A DNA stretch of 27,728 bases from Sperchopsis tessellata (lineage: Eukaryota; Arthropoda; Insecta; Coleoptera; Hydrophilidae): the NCBI GenBank assembly GCA_033557685.1, contig JAWQRN010000617.1:1-27728 (forward strand), written 5' to 3'. Of the stretch, positions 9,076 to 19,926 are shown piece after piece. The stretch's first letter is position 1, and each line of letters opens with the position of its first letter. The notes under the pieces are model-generated. The model was not told where the DNA came from, made no database searches, and saw only the letters and a list, made by a program, of their open reading frames with translations. The position numbers and the translations under genes were made by a program.

Positions 9076-9326
9076 ACCATCGAGAAAACTTCGAACTAAG
9101 AGCAATGTGAACTGTTATTTATATTATTATCCAACCTATAAAAAAGGAACAGCCTGCGACTATCGACACGAAACATCGGCGAGAGGAACTGAGGAAGTAT
9201 CTCCACATTAGATGCGACGACGTTGTCAACAGTTAGCTTGCAGCCAACGCCATTCGAGCATCAACACAAGATGAACAGAAATTCCTTGTTTTTGGAGAAG
9301 GCCAATACTTTGGATGCTTGAGGCTT

Positions 9327-9705
9327 TGTTACCCATTCAAGCATTAGTCTGCAGAACAGTCTAGTGTGCAGTCGAATAGCAGATGAATATAGATGCTCGT
9401 TCATCCAAGGCCGCCCCAGAGGAGCCCAAACTGTGCCAGCGGGACCCAGAATTTTCCGGCGGAATCCAAAATGTTTCAACGGAAATCTTGCCGGCATATA
9501 AAACCGAATATCCAGCCAGAGGAGCAGTTCGATTACGAAGTTCCACTATTGAGTTCTGACGATCCAGTGTGACGCGTGTAGCGGACGATTAATATACCCG
9601 CTAGAAATACAGCTGTATAATTTATTATTGTATTAATGTAAACTAATGACTTAAAAAAACAAATACACTTTACATTTGTTAATCTTTTATTTGTGAACAT
9701 GTAAA
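9327..9705 (+). repeat. Probable 3' LTR of the gypsy element
   Basis: Downstream of pol the sequence becomes GC-richer and then shows a promoter-like CATATAAAACCG near 9496, followed about 25-30 bases later by GAGCAGTTCGATTACGAAG, a layout typical of U3-R in gypsy LTRs. The sequence GCGGGACCCAGAATTTTCC and related GCCGG words precede it. The start (TGTTACCC at 9327) and the end (GTGAACA near 9700) are guesses. No 5' LTR is present for comparison, so boundaries are unproven. Confidence 0.5.
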
Positions 9706-9721
9706 TGGGGGAGTTTAAACC

Positions 9722-9729
9722 ATTTAAAT
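9722..9729 (+). repeat. hAT target-site duplication, left
   Basis: ATTTAAAT is identical to 11944-11951. Eight bases is the hAT standard. The word is AT-rich and palindromic, so chance is not excluded. Confidence 0.6.
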
Positions 9730-11943
9730 TAAACATGTCAAAATCAAAGGCTAGCACGGACCAATTAAATAAGGTTTAAGTTTATGTGGGCCGGAGAGAA
9801 CAAAAACTTCAATTTTCATAGAATCGTAGTTTATTTCGAAAAGTACAGTACAAAACAAGAACAAGAAAAACGATAAAATTAATATTTTCTTCCTGACACT
9901 TGGCATCTTTTATCTGCTACTATCTTTCCTACTTCGGAGGGAAATCTTGTTTCGCAGTGATTACTTTCAAAACTGACCCAAGATGAATGTTCATAATTCT
10001 ATATCTGACAGGAGACTTATTTCCGTTCATAAGTATAAATAACTACTCGCACCGATAAGTACTTCCAAACATGGGAATAATTTCAAGTGAGAATTTTCGA
10101 ACCTAGTAAAATTGTGGTAAGCTAACGACACTGATTTTTGCCGTAAAATCTGAATCGCACTGGATCTCAATTACCTCAATTTGCATATGATTAAGTACTC
10201 ATTCTAAATTTATTGTTAAAATTGAAGAAAACAAAGACAACATATCTTCCAAATATTTATAATTTACAAACCATGTTTCAAATTAAGTTCTAAGGCTTTA
10301 AATTATCTCATGTTTCATGTCGGAAAGCACGTTAAAACTTCATTCTTCAACTGATTTTCACAAAGAACTAGCTTACATTTGAATGCTTTAACTTGGTCAT
10401 ATATGTTCGTAATGATCCGATATTTTCATTGCACTTGCAGTTTTATTGTATCAACTATGTAGGATACATCTTGCAACCATACTGGATCTTCATTTTCAGT
10501 TATAAAAAACGGACGTTTAAGAACCATAGAGTAGGATAACCAACATACCTCGATATAGTAGGACAAACCAGAATATTCGCTTTCTAATTATTTTAAGAAA
10601 GCAGAGAACTGTCGCTGATTTAAGCCTTCAGATTAAATTGATAATTTTTTTGATAGATATCAACACATTGTATTACCTTCGTGTATAATACTTCTTGATG
10701 CATTATGCAATGTGTATGATGAATCTTGGATCCGACATAAATTTCACTGTTTTTCTTTTTTGCATTAATGCCTCGTAGCCGTTGATTTTTCCATCTGTAG
10801 TTACAGAAGTTAATACTGAACAGAGGTAGATTGTATTTTTGAAGAAGTTCATAAACACATTTAAATATATTATGTCCTTTAGTCGAGCCACGCATCGATA
10901 CTTCTTCCAATAATTCCTCAAAAATGTTGAAATCCGTATAGCAAACATGGCTGATTGAGGCAATGAAAAAAGCTTCGAAAATTGATGATTTTACATTTAT
11001 ATGTCACATAACTTGCCAGTCAAATCAGTAACTCTTTCCGTAACTGTATTTTGAGACAGAGATTAATTGAAAAGCCTTCACACATCCAGGACAAACAATA
11101 TCTCCAGCTTTAATTAAACATTCCTTGATGAAAATACCTTCGGTAAAAAGTTTCTAGTGTTTCGCTATCAATTATGACAAGACGTAGCTTGCATGCACCG
11201 CCGCTTCACTTTCTTGTGATAGTTTATTAAACATAAACTGTTATTTTTTCATTCTCGCCTTGAGCTTTTCAAATTTTCATGTTTCATTAATCCTTCATAA
11301 TTATCATATTTTATGTTGTTCATAGTGATTTTACATTGGTATATTAATAGCATTATTACGTACCAAGCAGATTATTTTATCTTCTACTTCACAGCAAAAA
11401 TTTCTACTTTTCTTGGAAATTTCGATGTTCTTCAGCAAGTTTTCGTTTAGTTGTACTACCACTTGGTTTCGATTAAACCATACTGGTTACAAAAGGATGA
11501 AATAAATAAGTAATCATTAACACAAAATAATAAAACATTTTAATAAAAATCAATATTTTTTATTGAAGATCATACGAGACACAGCATAACTGCACAAATT
11601 AATAAGCGTAAAGTAAATAAACCTATTTTTCTTGTTCTCAGAAAGCGAAATATTTCCTGTTAGGCGCACCAAATAAGTGAGTATAAGTCTAATGGCGTGG
11701 TAGGTATTATTATCGGCTGATAAATATTCTCTGCTAGTATTCGTGGGGAAAATGGCGAGCAAGGTCTCTACATAGACGCAACACCACTATAGTAATCGGT
11801 CATTGAGCGAACGTTGTCTTTCATATTAATAATTATGTATAATTGGAAATTGTAAAAATTGAGCTACGAAAATATTGGCTAAACCACAAAGATATTAATT
11901 GTGAACCGCATGCGACCCGCGGGCCACGAGTTTGACGTGCTTG
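9730..11943 (-). mobile_element. hAT DNA transposon, nearly complete but dead
   Basis: The 2.2 kb element is bounded by an 8-bp duplication (ATTTAAAT) and by diverged terminal inverted repeats: TAAACATGTCAAAATC at the left and CAAGCACGTCAAACTC on the minus strand at the right. The right end continues GTGGCCCGCGGGTCGCATG, a GC-rich terminus familiar from hAT elements. The transposase relic inside lies on the minus strand, so its 5' end is at the right. Between the right terminus and the start of the coding relic (11471-11943) is untranslated sequence that includes an unrecognised 70-residue frame at 11550-11762. The insertion sits about 20 bases beyond the putative gypsy LTR. Confidence 0.8.
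9875..11470 (-). pseudogene. hAT transposase relic, GTF2IRD2/ZBED-like
   Basis: This family has a BED zinc finger, a helical DNA-binding/dimer part, an RNase H-fold DDE core and a C-terminal dimerisation domain. Reading down the minus strand: KRKLAEEHRNFQEK near 11440; a broken BED finger EVEDKIICLVRNNAI (the second Cys is Arg); KLSQESEAAVHASYV (about 11190-11235); FIKECLIKAGDIVCPG; EEVSMRGSTKGHNIF (about 10860-10910); SVTTDGKINGYEALMQK (about 10755-10805, a core block with Asp); IMHQEVLYTKVIQC; VKAFKCKLVLCENQLKNE (about 10340-10400); EVIEIQCDSDF; MFGSTY (about 10070); and IHLGSVLKVITAKQDFPP (about 9933-9990). The stretch that normally holds the first catalytic Asp is deleted near 10960. It spans about 1.6 kb against roughly 1.8 kb for an intact gene, so little has been lost except by point decay. 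Confidence 0.9.
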
Positions 11944-11951
11944 ATTTAAAT
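11944..11951 (+). repeat. hAT target-site duplication, right
   Basis: ATTTAAAT is identical to 9722-9729 and directly abuts the terminal inverted repeat. Confidence 0.6.
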
Positions 11952-12433
11952 AGTACCTACCTAGATATTGTTAAAAATTTGGAGACCAATACAAAAATGA
12001 AAATCGTAATGAATAAAAACACCTACATTATCTTAAAACATGTAATTCATTTTATATGCATATATTTTCTTACAATATAAACATTATTTCAGTTAAAAAT
12101 TTGTTAAGTATAATAGTAACCCTGATGTTTTGAGTGCTAATTTTGGTTAGAGAGTAATAATTCTACTGTTTTTTACTTTTTTTTCTCAAATTGCCTTTTT
12201 AAAAAATGTGATTAATTTGCGTAATATAACTAAAGAATAGCAGGTATATGGGATACATGAGATAGCCTAAGATACATTCATATACAGCAAGTACAAAAAA
12301 CACGTACATCTGTTTAATAACATATTCTCAAAAGAAATAACCCAACAACAACGCTCATCAAGTAATTTCTCTCCACTGACTTCCTGTCATGAAAACGATA
12401 TATACCAATCTCTTCGAATAAAGTTATTAACGT
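11952..12433. other. AT-rich spacer, nothing identified
   Basis: No coding or repeat signal. It ends at the transition to GC-richer DNA. Confidence 0.5.
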
Positions 12434-12843
12434 GTGAACTCGAGTAGTGATGTAGCGAATCTAATAGTGGACATCAGGGGAAAGATGAATTTGGTGCAAA
12501 TGTACTACGCTGATAGTTCTAAAGTATCTGCCAACGGGAAGGCCGCAGCCAGGTCACCGACTCGACTGGCCCCAGGCGAAAATTCGCACTGTTGTTCAGG
12601 TGTTTTCTCACGCTCCGCCCTCGCGGTCAAGGCTCTCTAGACGACGGCTGTCCAGAAATCCTGTCCCCCCGCGAATGCTACTGCTTTATCTAAGAACATT
12701 TCACCTGACACCTGTGCAAATGCGTCTATTAATGGAGAAGAAGACAACTGCCCACAACGGGTCTCTCTTGCGGAGTTTCCGTCGCCTGGTATACTCGTCG
12801 TATATTTGATAGTATATTTTAATTGACATAATGGATCTACCAC
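12434..12843. other. GC-richer patch with open frames, identity unknown
   Basis: About 400 bases stand out from the AT-rich surroundings by a much higher G+C content and CpG words such as CGCTCCGCCCTCGCGG. On the plus strand a 68-residue frame from 12434 (KVSANGKAAARSP) ends at 12640. A second frame from about 12644 then reads NATALSKNISPDTCANAS and NGEEDNCPQRVS. On the minus strand a frame at 12637-12843 is also open. I recognise no domain and cannot choose a strand. It could be a host exon, a retrocopy, or the GC-rich part of an unidentified element. Confidence 0.35.
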
Positions 12844-13439
12844 ACCTTCTTGTAAATTGTAGAAAAATATTTCATTATTTATATATTTTACTGCTTTAGA
12901 GGTCGTACAATTTTTTTATGTGCACAATAGGCAATACAGGTATTTTTATATAAACAAAAACTTTAAGACTTGTTAATTGTAGAACATCGATATTTATATG
13001 ATAACTTGTAGGCTTGAGTAATAATTTAAATTTAAATCTACTAGTCCATAATGAGCATTTGACTGTGTCGTATTAATTTCACATGCAAGGGCTACGAATA
13101 ACCTACTTATGATACTTGATGGTAAATTGTTTTCAAGAAGTCTAAGTTAATAGTCCTTAATGTCAACTTACGACGCTCACTGAAGATTAAATTGTATCAA
13201 AATACCATCAAACATGTATAACAAACCTATACCATCCAATAAGTTGGTATTTGGTCATCAAAAAAACCGCAGAGGGTGCCAAGAATAATCTGAGTATTAA
13301 GTATCTACTATAAAGTGGCATCTTTTTTGTCTTAGGAAAATCAAAAGAAAGAGCGATTATTTAGTCAACGCAAAAAGTGACCGCATATTTTGCTACCATG
13401 GCACAACAATCAACAGAACCAGTAGTGTTAGAGTAATAG
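12844..13439. other. AT-rich spacer, nothing identified
   Basis: No feature assigned. Confidence 0.5.
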
Positions 13440-13860
13440 AGCACACACAGTAGCTGCTTTAGAAAGTGTTTCAGATATACTAACAAAATTACAATTCAAG
13501 TCATCAAAAATTGCTCAAGTCTACGCTCCCAACTCTAGATATTCTGAGGATAAATTACAAAGAAATTATTGACCTACATGATAGAGAATAGTTCCATTTT
13601 AAAATCGCAAGGAGAGATTTTACAGCCAAGTTGAGACAACTGCGAATGTCGTTGTCATTGATTATGAAGGTCTTATATGGACTAGAAAATAAGATTCACC
13701 AAGCTAATGAATCGGAAGTCTATAGTACAAAATCGTTTCTTGATAAATTCGATACTGGTGAAAACCGTTTTTTTACAAAAATCGAGAATTACACGATGTT
13801 GCTTCATAAAATCGATTCCAAGTAGACAAAATTTCAACACTGACAAAATTATTAACCTTG
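13440..13860 (+). pseudogene. RTE-type LINE endonuclease fragment
   Basis: The apurinic-type endonuclease of non-LTR retrotransposons nicks the target DNA. The frame from 13441 reads VAALESVSDILTKLQF, then KIAQVYAPNSRYSEDKLQ (about 13510-13563), matching the family's 'SDR....L....I.QVYAPTS..SD' block. After a stop, HDREYFHFKIARRDF-like sequence leads to RDFTAKL (about 13612-13632), the decayed 'GDFNAK' motif in which Gly reads Arg and Asn reads Thr. The following part to about 13860 is only weakly endonuclease-like (FLINS.L...VFLQKSRI). No reverse transcriptase follows, so this is a 5' fragment of a LINE. Confidence 0.6.
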
Positions 13861-14298
13861 CACTGCTGTATACTCTTACAGTTACAGTTTGAATACGACA
13901 TGGTCCTAGAATAAATTTTATACAGGTATTTTACACAACTTCAGGTCTCACAATAGAACATTTTATAAATATATTTTATTAAACACATTTGCACCTTGTC
14001 AGGAATATTATTTTACAGCACCCTGCAATGCTGTACCGACAACTGGTGTGCACACAGAAATTACCTGACGATAACTAGAATACTTGCCATTTTCAGTATT
14101 CGTTTCTTTTACCTGAGTCTGTATATGGGTTAAAACAATTCTTTTGATAAGTAATAACTATCAGTATTTTGTACTGGCAACGTCTATATTTATACTATTT
14201 AACTTAGTTCAATAAACTTAATTTCTTAAACAAGTCTTCCTCTTCCATAATCTCATTAAGTATATAGTATTCAATCTTAGTTAATAGTTTGTGCGTTT
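13861..14298. other. Possible degenerate copia LTR region
   Basis: Directly upstream of the copia gag relic, a TATA-like CTATATTTATAC (about 14186) and an AATAAA at about 14211 are placed as in an LTR followed by a leader. No terminal repeat, primer-binding site or second LTR was found, so this is inference from position only. Confidence 0.25.
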
Positions 14299-15480
14299 GT
14301 GTTTGAATTGTTCCGTGTGGTTGGACTTATATATTTTCTGGTGCAGAGTACGCACAGTGGGCAGCAACGACAAAAAGCAAGGAGACTAATTGTGACAAGT
14401 CTAGAATCTCAGTCAATGCAACTTATTATAATTTGCTCGTCGGCAATAGCTGTGTGGACTAAATTGCATAGTTTACAATTAGTATACCGACATTTTTATG
14501 AGTTTAAATGGGATCCGTCTGATGGATTGGCCCAACATACTACTCGCAAATTTGCATTTATTCGCGAGAAAAATGAAGTAATAGGCAAAATAAAAGACTA
14601 CTGTAGCGCAGTGAGAAACAGATTGGCTGTATTATTACATAATTAAGCACCGACGGTGGTCATGAGTTTATAAATGGCGATCTGAAGACTTTTCTCAAAA
14701 ATGACAGCTCCTTACACGCTCGAATGAAACGGTGTTGCTGAGAGGGAAAACCCAATTAGTCGAAGCCTAAAATAGTTAGCCCTGCTGCATATTTGCTGAA
14801 TAGCACAGGATCGAGTAAAGTAGCCGAACGAGTTGTGGAAAAATTTCGAATACTGATTTCTTCCATATTTTTAACAGTGAATATTTTGCCCACAATCCAA
14901 ACCAGAAAAGACGTAAGTGGAACAAAAAGGCTTCTTTGTCGGGTATGTAGACGGTGTACAGGCATACATAATATGGATACCGGAACTAAACAAATATATA
15001 ACCAGTCGGAATGTTATTTATAAAGTAGAAAAAGTGTCCGGAGAGATTCCATTTTCAATATAAATTAGTACGAATAATGGAGAAAATGAGACCGGGAATG
15101 ATACGTCTTCTGATAGCTACCACATAAAATTAAGAGACCTGCGGCGTTAACTGCAGTGACCAAGCCAGCGATTTTGAAAACCGAAGAAGTTAATTCACTT
15201 TAAAATAAAACCTGGAGATTTGGCAACACACCTTTTGATAAGGAAATATTAAGAATTCGGTGGGTTTACCTAATCAAACAAAGTCATTAAAACAGTAACC
15301 GCCATAAGGCCAGATTAGTAATTAAATGTTACTCGCAAACAGAAGGTATTGATTATACCGAAACCCTTTTGAACGAGAATTTAAGGTAACTGTATCTTAA
15401 CATATTACCAGATTTGTAGGAGTTAAAATATCTTGAAATGATGATGGTCACAAAGCAGTTATCATGATGTAGTAGTAGGG
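14299..15480 (+). pseudogene. Ty1/copia gag-pol relic
   Basis: Copia elements encode gag, protease, integrase and RT in one frame. The gag part at about 14360-14600 reads KARRLIVTSLESQSMQL, AVWTKLHSL and FKWDPSDGLAQH, close to the copia gag (UBN2-like) pattern. It is followed immediately by integrase: GHEFINGDLKTFLKND (about 14659-14704, the second-Asp region), AAYLLNSTGSSKVAER (about 14780-14830), and GYVDGVQAYIIWIPELNKY (about 14943-14997), the stretch between integrase and RT. RT begins with RWVYLIKQ (about 15257) and KARLVIKCYSQTEGIDYTET (about 15308-15365). FVGVKIS.NDDG at about 15415 looks like a later RT block, so the catalytic middle of RT is deleted. Gag-CCHC, protease and most of the integrase are also missing. 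Stops and frameshifts are frequent. Confidence 0.88.
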
Positions 15481-15539
15481 TAATTTTGAACCCTTCAGAG
15501 AAGCAATCAGCATTTACCCCTACCTACATTAAGGTTTTT

Positions 15540-16302
15540 CCTAGTTTTCTTTGTTGCCTTCGGAAATTTCTATCTTGTTCAGTGTATACTTAACAAATGT
15601 TCGTAACTTAAAAGCATGCACCAGAGCATCAGTACCCACAGCATACCGCCCTAAAAGCACAACCTGCAATATCTGCATCTCTAATGCCGTCCACGAATGC
15701 TTGAGTGGGTAGAAGAAATTCGGCCGGAGAATTTCCATAAGTTAATTTCGCAAGTCGCTCAATGTCTGCTTCAAGCTCTTAAAGTTTTTCACCAACTATT
15801 GAACTCTTGCTATTAGCTAAGTCTTGTGTATAACCTAGAGGTGTTGGTTACAGTATATTGTTCTAAAGCTGCTACTAATGTCTCGTAATCTTCTAGGGGC
15901 ATTAGCTTCTCCAAAATCTCATATTCACGGCCAACTAGAGCTATAAGAGTACTACAGCCTTATCAGCACCATTCCTGGTATTGATCTTTCTGGTTACTTC
16001 AAGTTGTCTTTTATAAGTAGATAATTCAATTGTTTCGTCAAAAATATGCGGCTTTAAGGTTTGCCCAATGCCCGCTTGAAGTTTGAATAAGATTTTGTGA
16101 TATTTTGTAATCATTGCACATTTTACTACATTTTTTACACTAATGAGACTAACTATTTCTGCAACTTCAACTTCCAGGCAAATGCTTCTAAATTGTAATT
16201 TAGTGTCCGCTTTGTTTAAATCGTTCTTAATTTGATCAAACCAATATACATTATCGTCACAAACATTACTTATAAAGCTTCCATGGTTTCCATTTCAGCC
16301 AT
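15540..16302 (-). pseudogene. Ty3/gypsy gag relic
   Basis: Gag forms the particle that packages retrotransposon RNA. On the minus strand an ATG at 16300-16302 begins MAEMETMEAL. After frame changes the family pattern is clear: LKPHIFDETIELSTYKRQLE (about 16000-16060), NGADKAVVLL, LEADIERLAKLTY (about 15740-15780), AEFLLPTQAFVDGIRDADI (about 15665-15725), and DALVHAFKLRTFVKYT (about 15590-15640). This matches a gypsy gag of the type with 'P.FDG...W..YK.QFE', 'LQELE.DIERL' and 'AFVDGI.D'. The CCHC zinc knuckle that should follow is not visible and pol is absent. It may belong to the same lineage as the pol relic at 6590-8676, but it is about 7 kb away and in the opposite orientation, so it is a separate insertion. 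Confidence 0.87.
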
Positions 16303-16327
16303 TTTTATTCTTAATTACTGTTTCCAA

Positions 16328-16339
16328 GTAGTCGCGCCA
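16328..16339 (-). other. Possible primer-binding site upstream of gypsy gag
   Basis: TGGCGCGACTAC on the minus strand lies about 25 bases upstream of the gag start. TGGCGC-type sites complementary to tRNA 3' ends are usual in gypsy elements. The LTR that should precede it is not defined. Confidence 0.35.
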
Positions 16340-16636
16340 TTGGATATACAGATACCTCTCTGTAAGTCAAAATGTCAAAGGGCTTTTATTTGTCTTAAGG
16401 AACATTTTCACATGTAGAAAAAACTGACTACATTTTTTTGTTGGCTTAAGGAACATATTGAGTTATAGAGAGAAACAATACTTTCAATAATTTACAAATA
16501 TTTTGTGTTGAGAGTTAGTTTATAAAATTTATATAGTTCATTTTCATTTTAATAAACAGCTATGTAGTATACAATGACCTTCATGAATCCAAGTCAGATA
16601 TGTTCGTAACAAAATGTTTACTGGAAGACTATCCAC
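16340..16636. other. AT-rich stretch, possible LTR remnant
   Basis: By position the first part (16340-16450) could be the U5 end of the gag relic's LTR. GGCTTTTATTTGTCTTAAGGAACATTTTC and a similar TTGGCTTAAGGAACATATTG repeat the word CTTAAGGAACAT about 60 bases apart. Nothing else was seen. Confidence 0.3.
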
Positions 16637-17188
16637 AATCGAGCAAACAGGCCATGTCAATGTATATTAAATACAGAAATGAACTACGTATCGGCAAAAT
16701 TAAGGTAAACAAGCCGAATTGCAGTGGACACGTAATTCAGTCATTAAGAAGTCATCGGCACTGCTTTTCTTAGTAATTAACTGTACCCCACGTACAAATA
16801 CGTAATTCATTTTTGTATATATGCCTTGTGATCGTGAGTGAGCATATTATGAGAGATATCGCAATGTTTTAATGTTGCAATTGAATAATCATTACGCTAA
16901 TTAGATACACGAGTGTCTGTCATTAAGACGTCATCAACGCTGCTCTTGTTAGTAATTAGCTGTACCCCACGTACGAATACATATTTCATTCCTTGTATAT
17001 ATGCTTTGAGCAGTGCTGATGACGTCTTAATGACAAAAGCACGTGTCCACTGCAATTAGGCGTGTTTCCCTTAATTTTGCAATACGTAGTTTATTTCTGT
17101 ATTTAATTTAATATTGACTTGATCGGTTCTCTCGAAATTTGATTTATAAAATATTAAAATAACACATTCACGGCCATGGAAGCAACAA
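16637..17188. mobile_element. Foldback element, copy 2, rearranged
   Basis: It shares the blocks of copy 1: AATCGAGCAAACAGGCCATG at the left, CAGTGGACACG, CCCACGTAC, GATCGTGAGTGAGCATAT and TATCGCAATGTTTTAATG. The architecture differs. After the left arm (to about 16912), a second copy of an inner block follows in the same orientation (about 16913-17010: GTCATTAAGACGTCATC to ATATATGCTTTGAG). The inverted right arm then runs from CAGTGCTGATGACGTC to GGAAGCAAC (about 17011-17188). The element therefore contains both a direct and an inverted repeat. It is non-coding. Confidence 0.8.
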
Positions 17189-19543
17189 ATTCTTATCCGC
17201 AATATTGATTGTATTGCTTGTTTAATAATAATAATCTTCCTGTCCATAATTATACCGTAAGTTAGAAAAATGTTTTGTCCTTTCTTCAAGAGCTATATTA
17301 TTAATTTAAGATACATATGTTCAAACGTAGTGTCTTGTCTGTGTCATTGTTAAATGTTTGTTCGTTTTCACGGTCAAAATCTAGGTTTCAAAATTCTCAC
17401 ACAATTTTGTTTTCAATTGTTTCATTTAGTTAGACTTATTTTGAAAAAGTCGGTATATTTAAAAATAACAGGTACATCTTCAGAAGTTGAGACGGCAAAA
17501 CATTAATATTTTAATTTTAGCTGTAACACGAAGATTGTACACTTATACTTTTCATACACAATAGTATTTTAATTGATTTAGAATTTTTCACAAATATAAA
17601 CAGTTAAGATTTATCCTGATTTTATTCATCATTTATTTAAACATTGCAGCTTCATGTAGTAGTTTCATGTTTTTTATAAAAATCCATTCACTTTAAAAAC
17701 ATCATAGTTTTGCACAAATTATATCTGTTTCCAAAATAGTTTGCTTCCAACTTCATTGAAAAGTTCTTTTTCAAACAAATGAAGCTCATGTGAGATGGAT
17801 CACTTTTATCTGATCTGATTAAATTATTCAAACTAGTTTTTACTTCTTCAACTTATACTTAACATTTCTGAATTTTTTGTTAAAATCAGTATATTACATT
17901 AGACAAAGCAGTACACGTAAATTTGGCGTATACTTAAAATATTACTATACTTAGTGACAGTAGTACAAGTGGTTACCTTATAATAAAGTATTAATTTGTT
18001 TTGCTCGGATGTAGAGCCCTTAAACTAAAATCTGCAAATAACTTTATTTTGTTTTTCTAGTCACTTGCTTACTGATTTTTTGTTCTTCTTCCATTTACTT
18101 TCATCTTTATTTTTGATATGACAAATAGTAATCATTTTGCGACCTCTGGAAGACTTCTATTTTTTAATACGTAAACAATTAAACTTCTTAAGCCTCTTAC
18201 GTAAACTTAAGTGTTTTTTTTTTCTAAATAAAGTATTTATAATCTCCATAGTTTTATGGGTTGCAAACTGAATTTATCTTCTTCCCGTTCTTCTTTATAA
18301 TCTATGCCGATGAATTAATTAATACATTTAATATTACCTATATATTTAAATAATAATTGATATTAATTTGTAAGATGTGTACGAGCCTTCATTATTCGTT
18401 ATTTCAAATACATGAATTCGATATTATAAATAATAACGCATGCTTCGTATTAGGGCTTAGCATATGTTGGATATCTGTGTAATATACCTTTAGTCTAAGC
18501 TCACGAAGAACCCATACATTATATAGGCCCTATATAGCCACTCAAGTGCTTTGGTTTGAAGAGAAATTCGTCCTGAATGACAAATTATTATTCGGGGTTA
18601 GACGTTATGCTAAATGACAAAGACTGGAAAGTTATTTTTAGTTAAATGGAAAATATCCATTGTTGGACGTCGAAGACTAGGTTTTTAAGGGGTAATCGTG
18701 TACAGGCCATCGAATAGGAGGGAGTCAGGTGGAAAACGTCAACAAAGGACAAAGTTGCAGTTTTTACAAAAGATATTAAATATACGGAAAGTGCAGATCC
18801 TTTGTTTGAAAGGTTATTTAATACTAAAGTGAATTAGTTAATGAATATTATAAGTGATTATAGAATTGGTCGTTTATCTTTATACTATTTTAATTCACCA
18901 GATTATTTTATTATATCTGCATATTATTTTGCATGATGCTTGTAAATAACCTATTTATATATATTATATAGTTTACCTTACACGTATTAATTCAATACTT
19001 TAAATGTTATTGGTGTAATTATAAATGTTTCTTTTTCTAATATTATAAAATGTGTCGATTGATATAGTTGTGGTTTTCATATTCATTTGTTTTTTTTATG
19101 TTTAGTATAGCTGTTGTAATTATTACTTATTATAATTATTAACCATTTATTTTGTTATGTATATAAGTTCTGATTTAATTAAGTAATGTGTCCCGCATGG
19201 CTCGTTATTGGTGCATGTATTCTTTGTAAATTTTGTTCCGATACGTTACATTGAATGTTTTCTCATCAATGTCTATAATTTTGAATATTTTAAGTGTGTG
19301 TTACCGGTGTTATATTAATTAATTTATTGGAAATATACTTTATTTAAAAGAAATATAGATATAATTCCGACGCAGCCATTTCTTTGTTTAAGTAGATATC
19401 CCAAGGGGAGTATTATTTTCCTTATGACACTAAATAATATTTATATTATAACAATTTTGGATTATGAACGCGTACCGGGTATGCTCAAAAGCATTCCATA
19501 GTAACGTCGATTTTAGCTTCCGTAAACATAATTTATATTTGGA
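17189..19543. other. Long AT-rich stretch, nothing identified
   Basis: About 2.3 kb with no recognisable protein or repeat on either strand. It contains T-runs (for example 18214-18222) and very AT-rich tracts around 18840-19340. A slightly more balanced segment at 18540-18800 has no open frame I can interpret. Confidence 0.5.
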
Positions 19544-19926
19544 ATGGCTATGGCGTATGTTAACAAGAGCACATGGATTGTTATTTGTTTATATATCTCA
19601 GTTAGTAGTGATCCTAATCCACTAAATTTATATGAAGATTTTATTTGGTTTATGGGATTTTCTCATAGTACAGTAGTTTTATATTGCTTAATAAATATCC
19701 ACATATGGCCAATATGGCAGCCCGATTATTTTGTCTTTTATTTACTCAATATTTATTAAATCATACGCTTTACTACGTAACACAACCGTATAGATCGAGT
19801 CAATGTGCCAGCTTATACTTAAGGATATTGTACTTATTCAAACACTGTGAGAGAAGAGCTAATGTGCTCTCTTATGCAAAATATTTGCCAATAGATATGT
19901 GTAGGCGAAGCCTACGTGCCTTCTAA
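19544..19926 (+). other. Two overlapping short open frames, unrecognised
   Basis: Frames at 19544-19759 and 19684-19926 overlap in different phases. The first is hydrophobic (VNKSTWIVICLYIS, YFVFYLLNIY). The second ends ANVLSYAKYLPIDMCRRS. Neither resembles a family I know. Long hydrophobic frames arise easily in AT-rich DNA, so a coding role is not supported. Confidence 0.15.

Noticed and set aside
9261..9546. Minus-strand open frames across the probable LTR
   Set aside because: They are created by the GC-richer U3-like DNA; the plus-strand TATA and initiator layout explains the region better.
13631..13892. Two overlapping plus-strand frames as possible independent small genes
   Set aside because: They follow directly on the LINE endonuclease fragment, have no start context, and are most likely its decayed continuation.
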